DNA from: Phoronis australis
Taxonomy: Eukaryota > Phoronida > Phoronidae
Assembly (NCBI GenBank): GCA_002633005.1
Contig: NMRA01000343.1
Span: 427,820 to 491,819 of the forward strand
Direction of reading: 5' to 3'
Length of the DNA: 64,000 nucleotides
Part shown: positions 24,461 to 35,000 of the stretch, piece after piece
Position numbering within the stretch: the first letter of the stretch is position 1
Layout: every line of letters starts with the position of its first letter
The notes under the pieces: generated by a model
What the model was told of the DNA's origin: nothing
The model's database searches: none
What the model saw: the letters and a program-made list of their open reading frames with translations, nothing else
Program-made: the position numbers and the translations under genes

Positions 24461-25396
24461 AAGCCTTCTGTAAACTGATTTTTAGCCAAACGACAATAGA
24501 CTAGCTCTGACGTCAATTATGAAGTAACCATCTCCCTTTAAATATCTTACAAAACAACAGATCTTATGTGCCCATTTTGCCAGAAATGAACATGGCTTCA
24601 TATTGGAATAAACTCTTCTTCATATTCGAACACTTTAGTGGAGACCTGAGACATATAATATATGTCTAAAAATATTATTTTTTTCATTCTGTTGAAAGCA
24701 GATTGGCAATTACCACGGAATTGTGCCGAGAGATAAAAATGCGCAAGACCAGTTGATGTGAGAAGAGGGTCGGTATTTGTTAGTATTTGGCACGCCGAAA
24801 TACACTAATTTTACCATGGCGGTGAGAATAGCAAAAGAATATTGTACGGTTAGAAACGGAGCTAGTAACAGGAAAGTCGTTAGGAAGCAAATTACATTTA
24901 CTTAGAAACGAGTTTCGTACTTAGTTCACATGTTAAACAGGCATCGAACGCGAAAGCTAGTCAAAAATAACTATTAAGCGATGCCTGACTAACATACCAT
25001 CACGCAACGTCTGGTACAGAGTTATTCACTTTCCCCTGTGAGGAAACTTCCAGAATATTCACAAAATTAACGATTTTAAAATTACGAATGAAGGAAAATC
25101 GATAATGTGGCGAGCTGTTAACATATCCGATTCGTTTTTCCGAAATTTGAAACTTTGGCTGTTATCAACAGAAATTAAAAATCTTTTCGAACAAACCCTC
25201 GAAATACCTGGTGTGCAGGTTGCATTCTGTTTCAGAGGCAGAGTAGTCCGTTTATCGTGCTCCAGGTCTCTTTAATACAATTCTTATTTATACTTTCTTG
25301 ACAGTTAATTTCAATATCAAGCATTTGGTGGTCAGAAAAAGTTAAAATCCAGGAGCCCTGAAGACCGCAAATAAACGTCTTGCAATAATTATGAGG

Positions 25397-25608
25397 TTAC
25401 CCAACGTCATTTATACATGTACACATTTGGTCAAGTTCTAATTGACAAATATTGGATTTATCGGAATTTTTGGCGAAACATTTTATAGACTCCAAATCGC
25501 ATTTGCATAATGCGACGCGACATTCAATGGGATAATAGGACAAGTACCACGGTAGCCACCAGTTCATCGGATAGTTCTTCTTTTCCTCGCCACCGAGGAC
25601 GTTTGGAT
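25397..25608 (-). pseudogene. Secreted phospholipase A2 last exon, copy 2 (frameshifted)
   Basis: Same exon as at 28751-28947 and 19560-19729. It reads through YPIECRVALCKCD and LESIKCFAKN. An extra T in AAAATTCCG (the other near-identical copy has AAAATCCG) then shifts the frame, and the ending becomes an unrelated tail that stops at 25397. The cysteine of the usual C-terminus is therefore lost from frame. The acceptor used for phase consistency is ACAGAG at 25609-25614. It is probably non-functional as it stands, unless the indel is an assembly error. Confidence 0.75.
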
Positions 25609-26067
25609 CTCTGTTTTTTGTAGTTAATAGTGTCTGATCCTTCGGTGAAACATGAACCAGACCACTGCACAAGAAACGATTTTTATCAAGCTAACGACAT
25701 TGCCGTCGATCGTATCGCGTGTGCTAGCTAGCCAGCAAACTGTATGAAGACTATTGTCAAAATATCCAGCTTTGCACCAAGGCTACGTGTGTGCTAGCCT
25801 TCATGTATCCAGTAAAAAAGCTTTTAAAGAAATATATCGTGTTTTTTCTAATCTAAAATGTGTCCCATAATTCTGTGGTTGCCTCCATGCTGCCAGAAAG
25901 AGTCGTGTTTTAAATAGATATACTGTGTTTATCGAGTTATTCCTATCTAAAGCGTGCTCATAATTTCGACTGAAACACTCTGTATTATTCAACTATTCAG
26001 AAACCACATTGCTACAAACCCTTTCAACAGAAGATCCCCGAATTAGGAAGTCAAGAGGTCAACTTAC

Positions 26068-26201
26068 TGCACGCTGTCAACTTATTCTTGGACTCAGTGT
26101 AGAGGTATTTTGTGAAATATAATGGAGTCGCATCGTCCTTGGCCCCACATTTCTCCATCGCTTGTATTTTATCGTAACATTTGTCGTGGTTGTAGCAACA
26201 C
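26068..26201 (-). CDS. Secreted phospholipase A2 catalytic exon, copy 2
   Basis: This 134-bp exon lies between acceptor CACGTTTCAG and donor GCA|GTAAGT. It carries CCYNHDKCYDK, the active-site CCxxHDxCY signature with the catalytic His and the calcium-binding Asp, followed by a helix and FTKYLYTESKNKLTAC. It begins with the last base of a codon and ends in phase 1. Family members pair this exon with an upstream calcium-loop (YGCYCG-like) exon, which is not visible here because the duplication breaks off 37 bp upstream at 26238. Confidence 0.85.
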
Positions 26202-26264
26202 CTGAAACGTGCGTGAAAGTAGAGTAAATCTAGAACCAACATGTATAGTAAGGCTAGGAACCAA

Positions 26265-28060
26265 TATTTTTTTTTTTTTTATTCTCCCAGTTCAACATAA
26301 GTAAGGACAAAGGTCTGGGATTCCCTTGCCTTACTTTACAATTCAATGAAAATAAAGTTTACTAAGTTAAAAATATACGTGAACCGGATTTTGAAATAGA
26401 TTTAACCAAAGAAAACAAAAACATACAAGACAATATAGTAGTATATGGCTCTGAAAAAAAAAGAGGGGGGAGAGTATTTTGGAATGATAAAATATCCTTA
26501 CATTGCTATCAAATTATGCATTTGTGACCACCTGTTTGTAAATTTTTCCATTTGTAAATTTTTTGAATAAATATGTTTTTCACTAGAGTAATAACTGTTA
26601 ATTTCTTTCGTTAATACAATTAAATTTGGAGGTTTACCCTTGAGACGTTGCTTATATAAATGGAACTTGCTGAGACACAAGATTAAATTTTGAATTGGCT
26701 GGCTTCTACATCTGTTTCCAAAGAAAACTGTAAGCACATTTGTACCAAGGGAAATATTAGTTTTGTTTCTAACCCAACCTTCAACATTGTTCCAAAAATT
26801 TTGAACAACATCACATTGCCAGTATAAGTGAAGCAAAGTCTCAGGTTCANNNNNNNNNNNNNNNNNNNNNNNNNNNNNNNNNNNNNNNNNNNNNNNNNNN
26901 NNNNNNNNNNNNNNNNNNNNNNNNNNNNNNNNNNNNNNNNNNNNNNNNNNNNNNNNNNNNNNNNNNNNNNNNNNNNNNNNNNNNNNNNNNNNNNNNNNNN
27001 NNNNNNNNNNNNNNNNNNNNNNNNNNNNNNNNNNNNNNNNNNNNNNNNNNNNNNNNNNNNNNNNNNNNNNNNNNNNNNNNNNNNNNNNNNNNNNNNNNNN
27101 NNNNNNNNNNNNNNNNNNNNNNNNNNNNNNNNNNNNNNNNNNNNNNNNNNNNNNNNNNNNNNNNNNNNNNNNNNNNNNNNNNNNNNNNNNNNNNNNNNNN
27201 NNNNNNNNNNNNNNNNNNNNNNNNNNNNNNNNNNNNNNNNNNNNNNNNNNNNNNNNNNNNNNNNNNNNNNNNNNNNNNNNNNNNNNNNNNNNNNNNNNNN
27301 NNNNNNNNNNNNNNNNNNNNNNNNNNNNNNNNNNNNNNNNNNNNNNNNNNNNNNNNNNNNNNNNNNNNNNNNNNNNNNNNNNNNNNNNNNNNNNNNNNNN
27401 NNNNNNNNNNNNNNNNNNNNNNNNNNNNNNNNNNNNNNNNNNNNNNNNNNNNNNNNNNNNNNNNNNNNNNNNNNNNNNNNNNNNNNNNNNNNNNNNNNNN
27501 NNNNNNNNNNNNNNNNNNNNNNNNNNNNNNNNNNNNNNNNNNNNNNNNNNNNNNNNNNNNNNNNNNNNNNNNNNNNNNNNNNNNNNNNNNNNNNNNNNNN
27601 NNNNNNNNNNNNNNNNNNNNNNNNNNNNNNNNNNNNNNNNNNNNNNNNNNNNNNNNNNNNNNNNNNNNNNNNNNNNNNNNNNNNNNNNTTAAGTTTCTTT
27701 TTGACCATCTCATAATTTCTTTTTTAATATCAACCAACTTGCGATCAAAATTTAAAATACTCATTTCCTGGATGTCAGTAGAAAAAACAATCCCGAGCAT
27801 ACTAAACTGTGAGGTAGACCATTTTAAGTCCTTTTCAGAACATACCCCTGAATTACTTTGCCTCATAGAACCTATCCAAACACAAGTTGTTTTTTCTAAG
27901 TTAGGAGTTAGACCTGAATACTTTGAGAACTGGTCAAGCAGATCAAGAGAGTTTTTTAATGATCTTTCGGAACCATCAAGTATGATAGCAGTGTCATCTG
28001 CATATTGAACTAGTTTAAATTCTTGAGCTCCAATTTGTATACCTTTTATATATATTTTTT
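26265..28060 (-). mobile_element. L1-like LINE, 5'-truncated, spanning the assembly gap, with poly(A) tail
   Basis: Reading the minus strand from 28055, an open frame gives the reverse transcriptase palm QYADDTAIIL, then KTTCVWIGS, then FSMLGIVFSTDIQ and KLVDIKKEIMRWSKRNL at the gap edge. On the other side of the gap come LLHLYWQCDVVQNFWNNV and the ORF2 C-terminus, ending near 26495. A run of about 15 T on the plus strand (26266-26281) is the poly(A) tail. The 839-bp gap is about the size needed to join the two halves. It resembles L1/Tx1-type elements. It sits exactly between the two near-identical phospholipase blocks. Confidence 0.82.
26850..27688. other. Assembly gap (839 N)
   Basis: A run of N. 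Any open reading frame drawn through it is not real. It lies inside the L1-like LINE. Confidence 0.99.
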
Positions 28061-28750
28061 TTGTGCCGAGAGATAAAAATGCGCAAGACCAGTTGATGTG
28101 AGAAGAGGGTCAGTATTTGTTAGTATTTGGCACGCCGAAATACACTAATTTTACCATGGCGGTGAGAATAGCAAAAGAATATTGTACGGTTAGAAACGGA
28201 GCTAGTAACAGGAAAGTCGTTAGGAAGCAAATTACATTTACTTAGAAACGAGTTTCGTACTTAGTTCACATGTTAAAGAGGCATCGAACGCGAAAGCTAG
28301 TCAAAAATAACTATTAAGCGATGCCTGACTAACATACCATCACGCAACGTCTGGTACAGAGTTATTCACTTTCCCCTGTGAGGAAACTTCCAGAATATTC
28401 ACAAAATTAACGATTTTAAAATTACGAATGAAGGAAAATCGATAATGTGGCGAGCTGTTAACATATCCGATTCGTTTTTCTGAAATTTGAAACTTTGGCT
28501 GTTATCAACGGAAATTAAAAATCTTTTCGAACAAACCCTCGAAATACCTGGTGTGCAGGTTGCATTCTGTTTCAGAGGCAGAGTAGTCTATTTATCGCGC
28601 TCCAGGCCTCTTTGATACAATTCTTATTTATACTTTCTTGACAGTTAATTTCAATATCAAGCATTTGGTGGTCAGGAAAAGTTAAAATCCAGGAGCCCTG
28701 AAGACCGCAAATAAACGTCTTGCAATAATTATGAGGTTACCCAACGTCAT

Positions 28751-28947
28751 TTATACATGTACACATTTGGTCAAGTTATAATTGACAAATATTGGATTTA
28801 TCGGATTTTTGGCTAAACATTTTATAGACTCCAAATCGCATTTGCATAATGCGACGCGACATTCAATGGGATTATAGGACAAGTACCACGGTAGCCACCA
28901 GTTCATCGGATAGTTCTTCTTTTCCTCGCCACCGAGGACGTTTGGAT
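28751..28947 (-). CDS. Secreted phospholipase A2 last exon, copy 3 (frame intact)
   Basis: This 197-bp last exon reads through YPIECRVALCKCD and LESIKCLAKNPINP to TKCVHV and a TAA at 28753-28751. The ending aligns with copy 1 (NPINPIFVNY...LTKC against SPVN...DYDLTKC), so this is the undamaged frame and copy 2 is the shifted one. A phase-consistent acceptor is ACAGAG at 28948-28953. The segment before the C-x-C-D block is rich in W, Y and K and differs from copy 1, which suggests divergence of the surface loop. Confidence 0.8.
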
Positions 28948-29406
28948 CTCTGTTTTTTGTAGTTAAGAGTGTCTGATCCTTCGGTGAAACATGAACCAGA
29001 CCACTGCACAAGAAACGATTTTTATCAAGCTAGTGACATTGCCGGCGATCGTATCGCGTGTGCTAGCTAGCCAGCAAACTGTATGAAGACTATTGTCAAA
29101 ATATCCAGCTTTGCACCAAGGCTACGTGTGTGCTAGCCTTCATGTATCCAGTAAAAAAGCTTTTAAAGAAATATATCGTGTTTTTTCTAATCTAAAATTT
29201 GTCCCATAATTCTGTGGTTGCCTCCATGCTGCCAGAAAGAGTCGTGTTTTAAATAGATATACCGTGTTTATAGAGTTATTCCTGTCTAAAGCGTGTCCAT
29301 AATTTCGACTGAAACACTCTGTATTATTCAACTATTCAGAAACCACATTGCTACCAACCCTTTCAACAGAAGATCCCCGAATTAGGAAGTCAAGAGGTCA
29401 ACTTAC

Positions 29407-29540
29407 TGCACGCTGTCAACTTATTCTTGTACTCAGTGTAGAGGTATTTTGTGAAATATAATGGAGTCGCATCGTCCTTGGCCCCACATTTCTCCATCGC
29501 TTGTATTTTATCGTAACATTTGTCATGGTTGTAGCAACAC
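29407..29540 (-). CDS. Secreted phospholipase A2 catalytic exon, copy 3
   Basis: Same length, splice sites and active-site signature (CCYNHDKCYDK) as the copy at 26068-26201. Its donor leads in phase to the last exon at 28947. Upstream sequence is cut 37 bp before the exon by a Penelope-like insertion, so the leader and calcium-loop exons, if any, are further right or lost. I did not find a YGxYCG exon up to 31 kb. Confidence 0.85.
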
Positions 29541-29577
29541 CTGAAACGTGCGTGAAAGTAGAGTAAATCTAGAACCA

Positions 29578-30175
29578 TCTCCATGATAGCAAGTAACAGC
29601 ATATGTTCACGAAAACAACAACGGATTTAAAACTTGACATGTTTCGATGTCATTTATTAAACACCATCCTCAGAAGTCATAATACAGTGGCCAACTAGCT
29701 AGGCCCAGCAACAAGTAATGAAGCACAGATACAGTCAGTTACAGGGAGTGACAATGAACTATACCAACAATGACAACCTGTGGTGTGTCAGTTGCCTATT
29801 GAGATTGGGCTTGCACCAACTGATATGTAAAGCCTCACGAATTTCTATGGGTCTACGGTCCAAGGTAGTATACAAATTTATCTGTGCTGGATGTGGCTCC
29901 AGTTATATAGGCGAAACTGTTCGCCATTTAAAAACCAGGACCAAGGAACATCTAAATTCTGACAGTAATTCACATGTAAATATTCACCTGCAGAGCTCCA
30001 ATCATTGTTATCAGCAGTGCTCTTTCAATGACTTTGCAATAATAGACCAGGCAGTAACAACAAAGGAGCTTAAAATTCGTGAGGCTTTACATATCAGTTG
30101 GTGCAAGCCCAATCTCAATAGGCAACTGACACACCACAGGTTGTCATTGTTGGTATAGTTCATTGTCACAAAAAA
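29578..30175 (+). mobile_element. Penelope-like retroelement fragment with snap-back inverted repeat
   Basis: The centre (29849-30070) encodes VVYKFICAGCGSSYIGETVR followed by HLKTRTKEHL, a GIY-YIG endonuclease domain of the type fused to Penelope reverse transcriptases. The last coding portion (30070-30169: KIREALHISWCKPNLNRQL region) is repeated essentially perfectly in reverse at about 29748-29845. Beyond that, 29590-29747 on the minus strand reads like a 3' tail (AAATGACATCGAAACATGTC). So the left arm is an inverted copy of the element's own 3' end joined head-on to the sense 3' end. The open frame at 29718-30158 starts inside the antisense arm. Reverse transcriptase is missing. Confidence 0.85.
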
Positions 30176-30302
30176 TTGTTAAGAACCGATTGCACAAAAT
30201 ATAAAACGTGTAATAAGCATTACAAAAAGAAGTAGGTTTCGCGCGCAAACGCTGTGGACCACAAACAAGTAAGTCTCTCAGCACAGGATTAGTACTTAAA
30301 TC

Positions 30303-30370
30303 GTGGTGGTGTAGTGGTAAAGCACGCGCGTTCTATCCACGAGGTCGTGATTTCGAGTCTGTGGTGCTTG
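30303..30370 (+). ncRNA. tRNA-like sequence (degenerate, possibly SINE-derived)
   Basis: An A-box-like GGTGTAGTGGTAAAGC (30308-30323) and a B-box-like GATTTCGAGTCTG (30349-30361) are spaced as in tRNA genes, but no good acceptor or anticodon stem forms. It is probably a decayed tRNA-derived repeat head. Confidence 0.35.
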
Positions 30371-32595
30371 CGGTTCTTCCTGTTTGACACGTTCTCCTTG
30401 TTTTTTATGCCATTTTTTCTTGGATAATACTTCAGGAATCAAGGAAAATGCTTCATTTTAGAGGAAAAAACAGAAAAATTTCCCCCCATTCGGTGCTATA
30501 CGCATCTACAATCGTGGTTTGCGCAAATGCTTACAGCCGGACAAAATGTTGGGCTCCCCTTGTGATATCCTAGATCCGCCACTGTCTTTTGACTTCAACG
30601 CGTAAAGCAAACAAGATCTTTTCTGGAGTTAGCAATTGCCTCTTACTAAAGGATCACGTTCCATTGACGTGATTCGTTCTATATTCTGGTCTGATGAAAA
30701 CAAGTCTAGCGTACATACGGACCGGTGTATCTAGCATATTACATTTTCTGCCGTACTCTTATTTGAAAACAATCTGCAGGACATGGAAGTCATACTGTAA
30801 CAATCGCTGCTGCCAGTGCAGCGAGGTGTAGTGTTTCCAGTTTGCAAAATTCCCGAAGGTCATGCGGACTTTAATAGAATTGATATGCTTATTGCAGCAA
30901 CAAGCAGAGGAAATGAAACGCAGAGGTTGCCGCTGACTGTGGCAATGATTTAGGACGACTCCTGGTTTTATCAGGTTGGGTTTTACATCACGTGCTTGGC
31001 AGTGAACCAGCAAACACGATTCAGAATGGAGAAATTTACAGTTGAAAGTGTAGGGCATTTCTGACTCTGGATTCTCGAAGAATTAACCCCGCTCTTGCGC
31101 ACTGGTGTTTCCATGAGCGGAAATAAAGTCCAGAGGAAGAGGTTCCCATGTTACCTGTTGCCAGAAGCACTGGGTTGGAGAAGTTTTCTCGATGGTGAAC
31201 AGGCCTAAGAGTGAGAACGTTTATGAAATAGAAGACTTCTAGAGGGAGAGACTGTCGTTTCATGAAATTTGCTGACAGAAAGAAGAAAGTAAGAAAGGCG
31301 TAATGACGGCTTTGGAAGGACTTCACAGTATGCGCATCATAGCAATTAAACAATAACCTCGTTGCTTGGTACCAATACACATGTAGATTAAGTTCTCTTG
31401 TATGTTCTATGTCCTTCCAAGTTCTACAACTTGCAAAAATATGTGGAACGATACAATACATGTAGAAAGTGATACGTGTGCCAGTTGTCGGGAATGTTGC
31501 CCTTTGAAAATTATCTGTGTTTCCAAAGATACCTCTTTGAGAGAACTTACAGAGGCATGAAGAGATGTTGCAATAGTTGCTCATAAAAAGGACCTAGATA
31601 GAAGAAAGGTAATAGATACCAAATCTGACAGCACACTGAGCGCGTTACGTCGAGTGACCGACAGATTATGTAGTTGTGGATTTGGGCTAATTAGCACCGT
31701 CGATATACGTGAACTGCCGGCATACAGTAGCGATGATGGCTGGGTATATCGATCTACTTCCACTGACATAGTGAATTTCTGACGATAACAAGTTCTGATA
31801 AAGGTTCTTTTCGTCATGATTTACAAGTCAAATCTAATTCCACTGTGAAGTTTTATTAAAAAAAACAGTTCTTACACCGTCGAAAACGTTTACCCTTAAT
31901 CTCGTTTAATGGGAAATTGGGTAATGAACAGTTTTGCTTAGGACAGTGATAGTCCAGTTACTGTAGCGTGGTGGAATGCAAGCTCACGAGTCTCACATAA
32001 TTTCACGAGAGTCTTGCATAGTTCTAAGGGATGCAAAAAGTCGAGGTAGACGAGCATTTGTGGAAGGATGACCAACATTGTAGTTGTACCTCGGTACATC
32101 ATGATGCACGAGGCTATAATTTTAGGTAGCAATGAACTTGATGTGTAAAGAAAACCCGGGCGAATATACCTGTAATAATACATTATATATCGCGTAACAC
32201 GTCAGCCATCGTAAGTAATCACGTTTTCTTGGTCCCGATTACACGCCCATTCATTTACAGTTAAAAGATGCCGGTTAACTCGCCATTTTTGCTGAACTTG
32301 TCGCTGTCCTGAGAGTTTTCGCGCAAGTCATCATCATTCGCGACATGTATGATGGGGACAGCTACTGAGTTCTTGCAAAGTAGAGCTCGTTGAAACAAGA
32401 AATAGTGTAAAACACCCTCAATCAAAGTCAGACTTAACTGCAGTAAAAATGTGTTTATCGATTCAAATCTTCTCAAACGCTGACCTCAATGAATTCCCCA
32501 CTACAGATACATGGAATGGTTTTGCACATAGGTGCATGCTGAGGCAGACACATTTCCATTTTTGTACTGTGTGTATTACTGCCAGTTCAGAAAAA
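30371..32595. other. Intergenic; unexplained long open frames on the minus strand
   Basis: A 182-codon minus-strand open frame at 31036-31584 and neighbours at 31581-31817 and 30759-31058 are long for this composition but match no family I recognise. Their frames do not connect. They could be the antisense of, or remnants of, a single-exon gene. Confidence 0.3.
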
Positions 32596-32598
32596 AAC

Positions 32599-32737
32599 AC
32601 TACAATCCATGGGCGGCGCACCATGGGGGACTGGGGGCTATAACCCCCTACTTATTTCAGTGCTGAGCTCCCCATTAATAAGAGGTTGTGGGGAGCTATA
32701 GCTCCACTTCTCTCAGTGCTGCGCCGCCGATTGTAGC
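32599..32737. mobile_element. Palindromic MITE-like unit (outer copy)
   Basis: Left end CTACAATCCATGGGCGGCGC and right end GCGCCGCCGATTGTAG are inverted relatives. The interior has the inverted words GGGGGCTATAACCCCC and GGAGCTATAGCTCC. It is non-coding and abuts the next unit. Confidence 0.55.
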
Positions 32738-32815
32738 ATGGGTGGCGCAGCACTGAAAGAAGTGGGGGCTATAGTCCCCCAGCCTCTTATTGGCTGCACC
32801 GCCCATGCTACAATC
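32731..32815. mobile_element. Palindromic MITE-like unit (inner copy)
   Basis: Terminal inverted repeats TTGTAGCATGGGTGGCGCAG and, on the opposite strand at the right end, TTGTAGCATGGGCGGTGCAG differ at only two positions. The centre has a perfect palindrome GGGGGCTATAGTCCCCC at 32764-32780. The whole 85-bp unit would fold into one hairpin. Confidence 0.65.
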
Positions 32816-33085
32816 ACCAATTCGTTTATCATACTCACTTAGACTATTAGAAAGCATAAATAAAATGATTACTTTCGTTAAACAGTTTGACTTACGATCT
32901 TGACTCATAATTGTATTTTCGGTTCATATCAACCCTTATATTTTCAGATGACGGCCGTGTATATACATGTAGCTATTTCAGCTACCTTGGGGAAAACAAT
33001 TTTGTTGCAACATTCGTAAATTTTTTGCTTGGGATTCGCTGAATCAAAACATAGAATAGAATGAGGATTAAAGTAAAGTTTTTCT

Positions 33086-33720
33086 ATGCACCCACATACT
33101 TATATGTGGACACATATGCCGTCATCTGTATCCGTCCGTCCGTTCGTCCGTCCGTCTGGCGTCTGGTGTCCAGAGTCCGGCATCCGTTGCGCTATCTCTA
33201 AAACAATTTGACGTACGTTCATGAAATTTTGTGCATATGTTTCTTTTATAGATGGTAGTTTTTCAGGTTTACTTATCTATCTTCAAAGGTCTTCAACATA
33301 TTTTCATAAAATTTAGCATATAGGCATCTGTTAGTGAGATGACATTATCCTCCCGTTTTCGGATGGATTCGACCTAGTTTGCGCCACCTAGTAGCCATTT
33401 TTGCTGTTCTCAAGTCTGTTTTTGGCGTCCATCCCTTTATCAACCAAACTGCTCTAAGGATCATTGTGAAAATTGGCATGAATGTTCTTGCTACAAAGAG
33501 GATGGCTGATGATGATTTTCCGACGACTTCTACTATTGTGGCATTTTTGCGCCCATGGCTTTATCTCCTAACTTTCGGACGGATCTGACTACCGGTGTGC
33601 CCCCTAGTTGCAATTTTAGTTTTTTAGGTTTACCTCTGTATCTTCAAAAATTCTCATCGGATTTTCAGAAAATTTGAAATATAGACATCTATTGGTGAGA
33701 TAATACTATCCGAGACCGTA
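33086..33720 (+). repeat. Element X, 5' part
   Basis: Starts with the X hairpin (ATGCACCCACATACTTATATG) and a short TCCG run (33127-33155). Internal units follow, containing TTTGCGCCACCTAGTAGCCA (33381 onward) and GTGTGCCCCCTAGTTGC (33594 onward). It stops at ACTATCC. The remaining 3' part of the element is found at 37370-37996. Confidence 0.75.
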
Positions 33721-33956
33721 GAGAGGGATACATTTCACCTAGCGAAATCCTATTGGACGGCCACTGGCGGCCATTGTTGTTTTATGGACCGTAGAGACGT
33801 CTAGCGGGTGTGTGTGCGATAAAAGGAATATGGCTGATACTCGTGGTCAGTGGTCACAGAGACAAGATATTTTATCTGAAAATGTAGTTCATATAGATTT
33901 TCCATAGTTAATACTTCTGAGGGTAGTGCTGTGTCAAGTAACTTCAAAACAAGATA

Positions 33957-34018
33957 TGGCGGCTGCAGTTCCTAAAAAGAGGATCAGAGGAGCTTTTCTC
34001 CCCAATGATAAAGACAGG
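33957..34018 (+). CDS. Possible first exon, unknown protein (weak)
   Basis: An ATG opens a short basic peptide, MAAAVPKKRIRGAFLPNDKD, ending phase 2 at a donor (CAG|GTGAGA). If spliced to an AGAG acceptor at 35254 it would continue in frame into the open stretch to 35602. There is no family resemblance, and the downstream stretch includes repeat-like sequence also present at 33745-33840. Treat as speculative. Confidence 0.2.
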
Positions 34019-34873
34019 TGAGATATACTAGTGATACAAAGAATTCTTTTTGAGAAAATGCTGCCAGTAAACCATTGATGTTGGCAGAGTTATTTGAACT
34101 TGTCTTACCTTTAAGTTTCAAGGTTTTATTTGATTACTCAAAGCAAAATTGTGGTAATCAGATACATGGCCGGGATGATGGGTACTTGATTTTAGAGCCA
34201 GTTACTCCCAATGAATTTCGGTGGTAGTAACTGGCTCTCAAATGAATTTTGAGTGAGGGACCCACCTATCAAACTATAACCAAAATTGTAAAGCAAGGTT
34301 TCATGATTTAGGGCCTACTGATAACTTGTGTTTCTATTCTATCATTGGATCTAAACTTCTTTCATTTCTTCAATTCACTTCAGTGTTTATACATTCAGAT
34401 CCAAGAGATAGGTGATAAACAGCAAATGTGAAGACCTGCTAAGGAGAAATGCTGTGATGTTAACTTAGTCCAGTAGACTAGTATGGGTTTAGGTCTTTAC
34501 TGTGATGGGCCTTCATTGTACTTTGAAGGACCTATAGTCCGAAGGGTCATTACTTGAAAAATATATCAATCAGACGTTATTCCAAAACAACATTACTCCG
34601 AAGGGTAATTAATTAGCTGCGTTAATGGGAAAGAGTGAGTGACGCTGCATAGACAATATTGCTGATGCCACATATTTTTCCTGCATGTTTTATTTGTTAT
34701 AATGTAAATGATACTTTTCCAGCCAATAGATCAAAGCTACGCCACGAGTGAGCCCATTGAAATACCCCCATCTGCTGAGCCCCGTACAGTGCTGCTTTAG
34801 TAAAGCTCTTAGGTGAGGTAATAGGACATAATTGATAATAACCACAATTTCATCCTCCATGACTGATGGTTTT

Positions 34874-35000
34874 GTTATTCCTATTGTATTGCTACTTGAA
34901 GCTAACCTCTCTACTTACTATAGTTATAAAAAGCGGACTATGCTGTTATATCTATTGTATCGCAAGCTGAAACTAACCTCTCTACTTACTATAGTTATAA
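34874..35000 (+). repeat. Two tandem copies of a ~55-bp sequence
   Basis: Copies at 34874-34928 and 34945-35000 share the last 30 or so bases almost exactly (AACCTCTCTACTTACTATAG). It is non-coding. Confidence 0.8.

Larger units (their letters stand above)
22225..25610 (-). repeat. Segmental duplication D2 (partner of 17.1-19.7 kb)
   Basis: Homologous to D1 over the flank (22230-22720) and again from 24460 to the phospholipase last exon. The gap in homology is a LINE-derived block, 22.73-24.45 kb, absent from D1. Confidence 0.7.
24721..26238 (-). repeat. 1.5-kb phospholipase block, copy 2
   Basis: Nearly identical (only scattered substitutions and a one-base indel seen) to 28061-29577. It holds the last and catalytic exons of a secreted phospholipase A2. 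Both copies end at the same point (TCTAGAACCA). Confidence 0.92.
28061..29577 (-). repeat. 1.5-kb phospholipase block, copy 3
   Basis: Near-identical to 24721-26238. Its right end abuts a Penelope-like fragment; its left end abuts the 5'-truncated LINE. Confidence 0.92.

Noticed and set aside
26683-27866. Long open frames of 295-341 codons across 26.8-27.9 kb
   Set aside because: They are produced by the run of N; only the ends outside the gap are real LINE sequence.
19560-29540. Venom phospholipase identity
   Set aside because: Secreted phospholipases are widespread digestive and immune enzymes. Nothing here (no leader exon, no diagnostic residues) shows a venom role.
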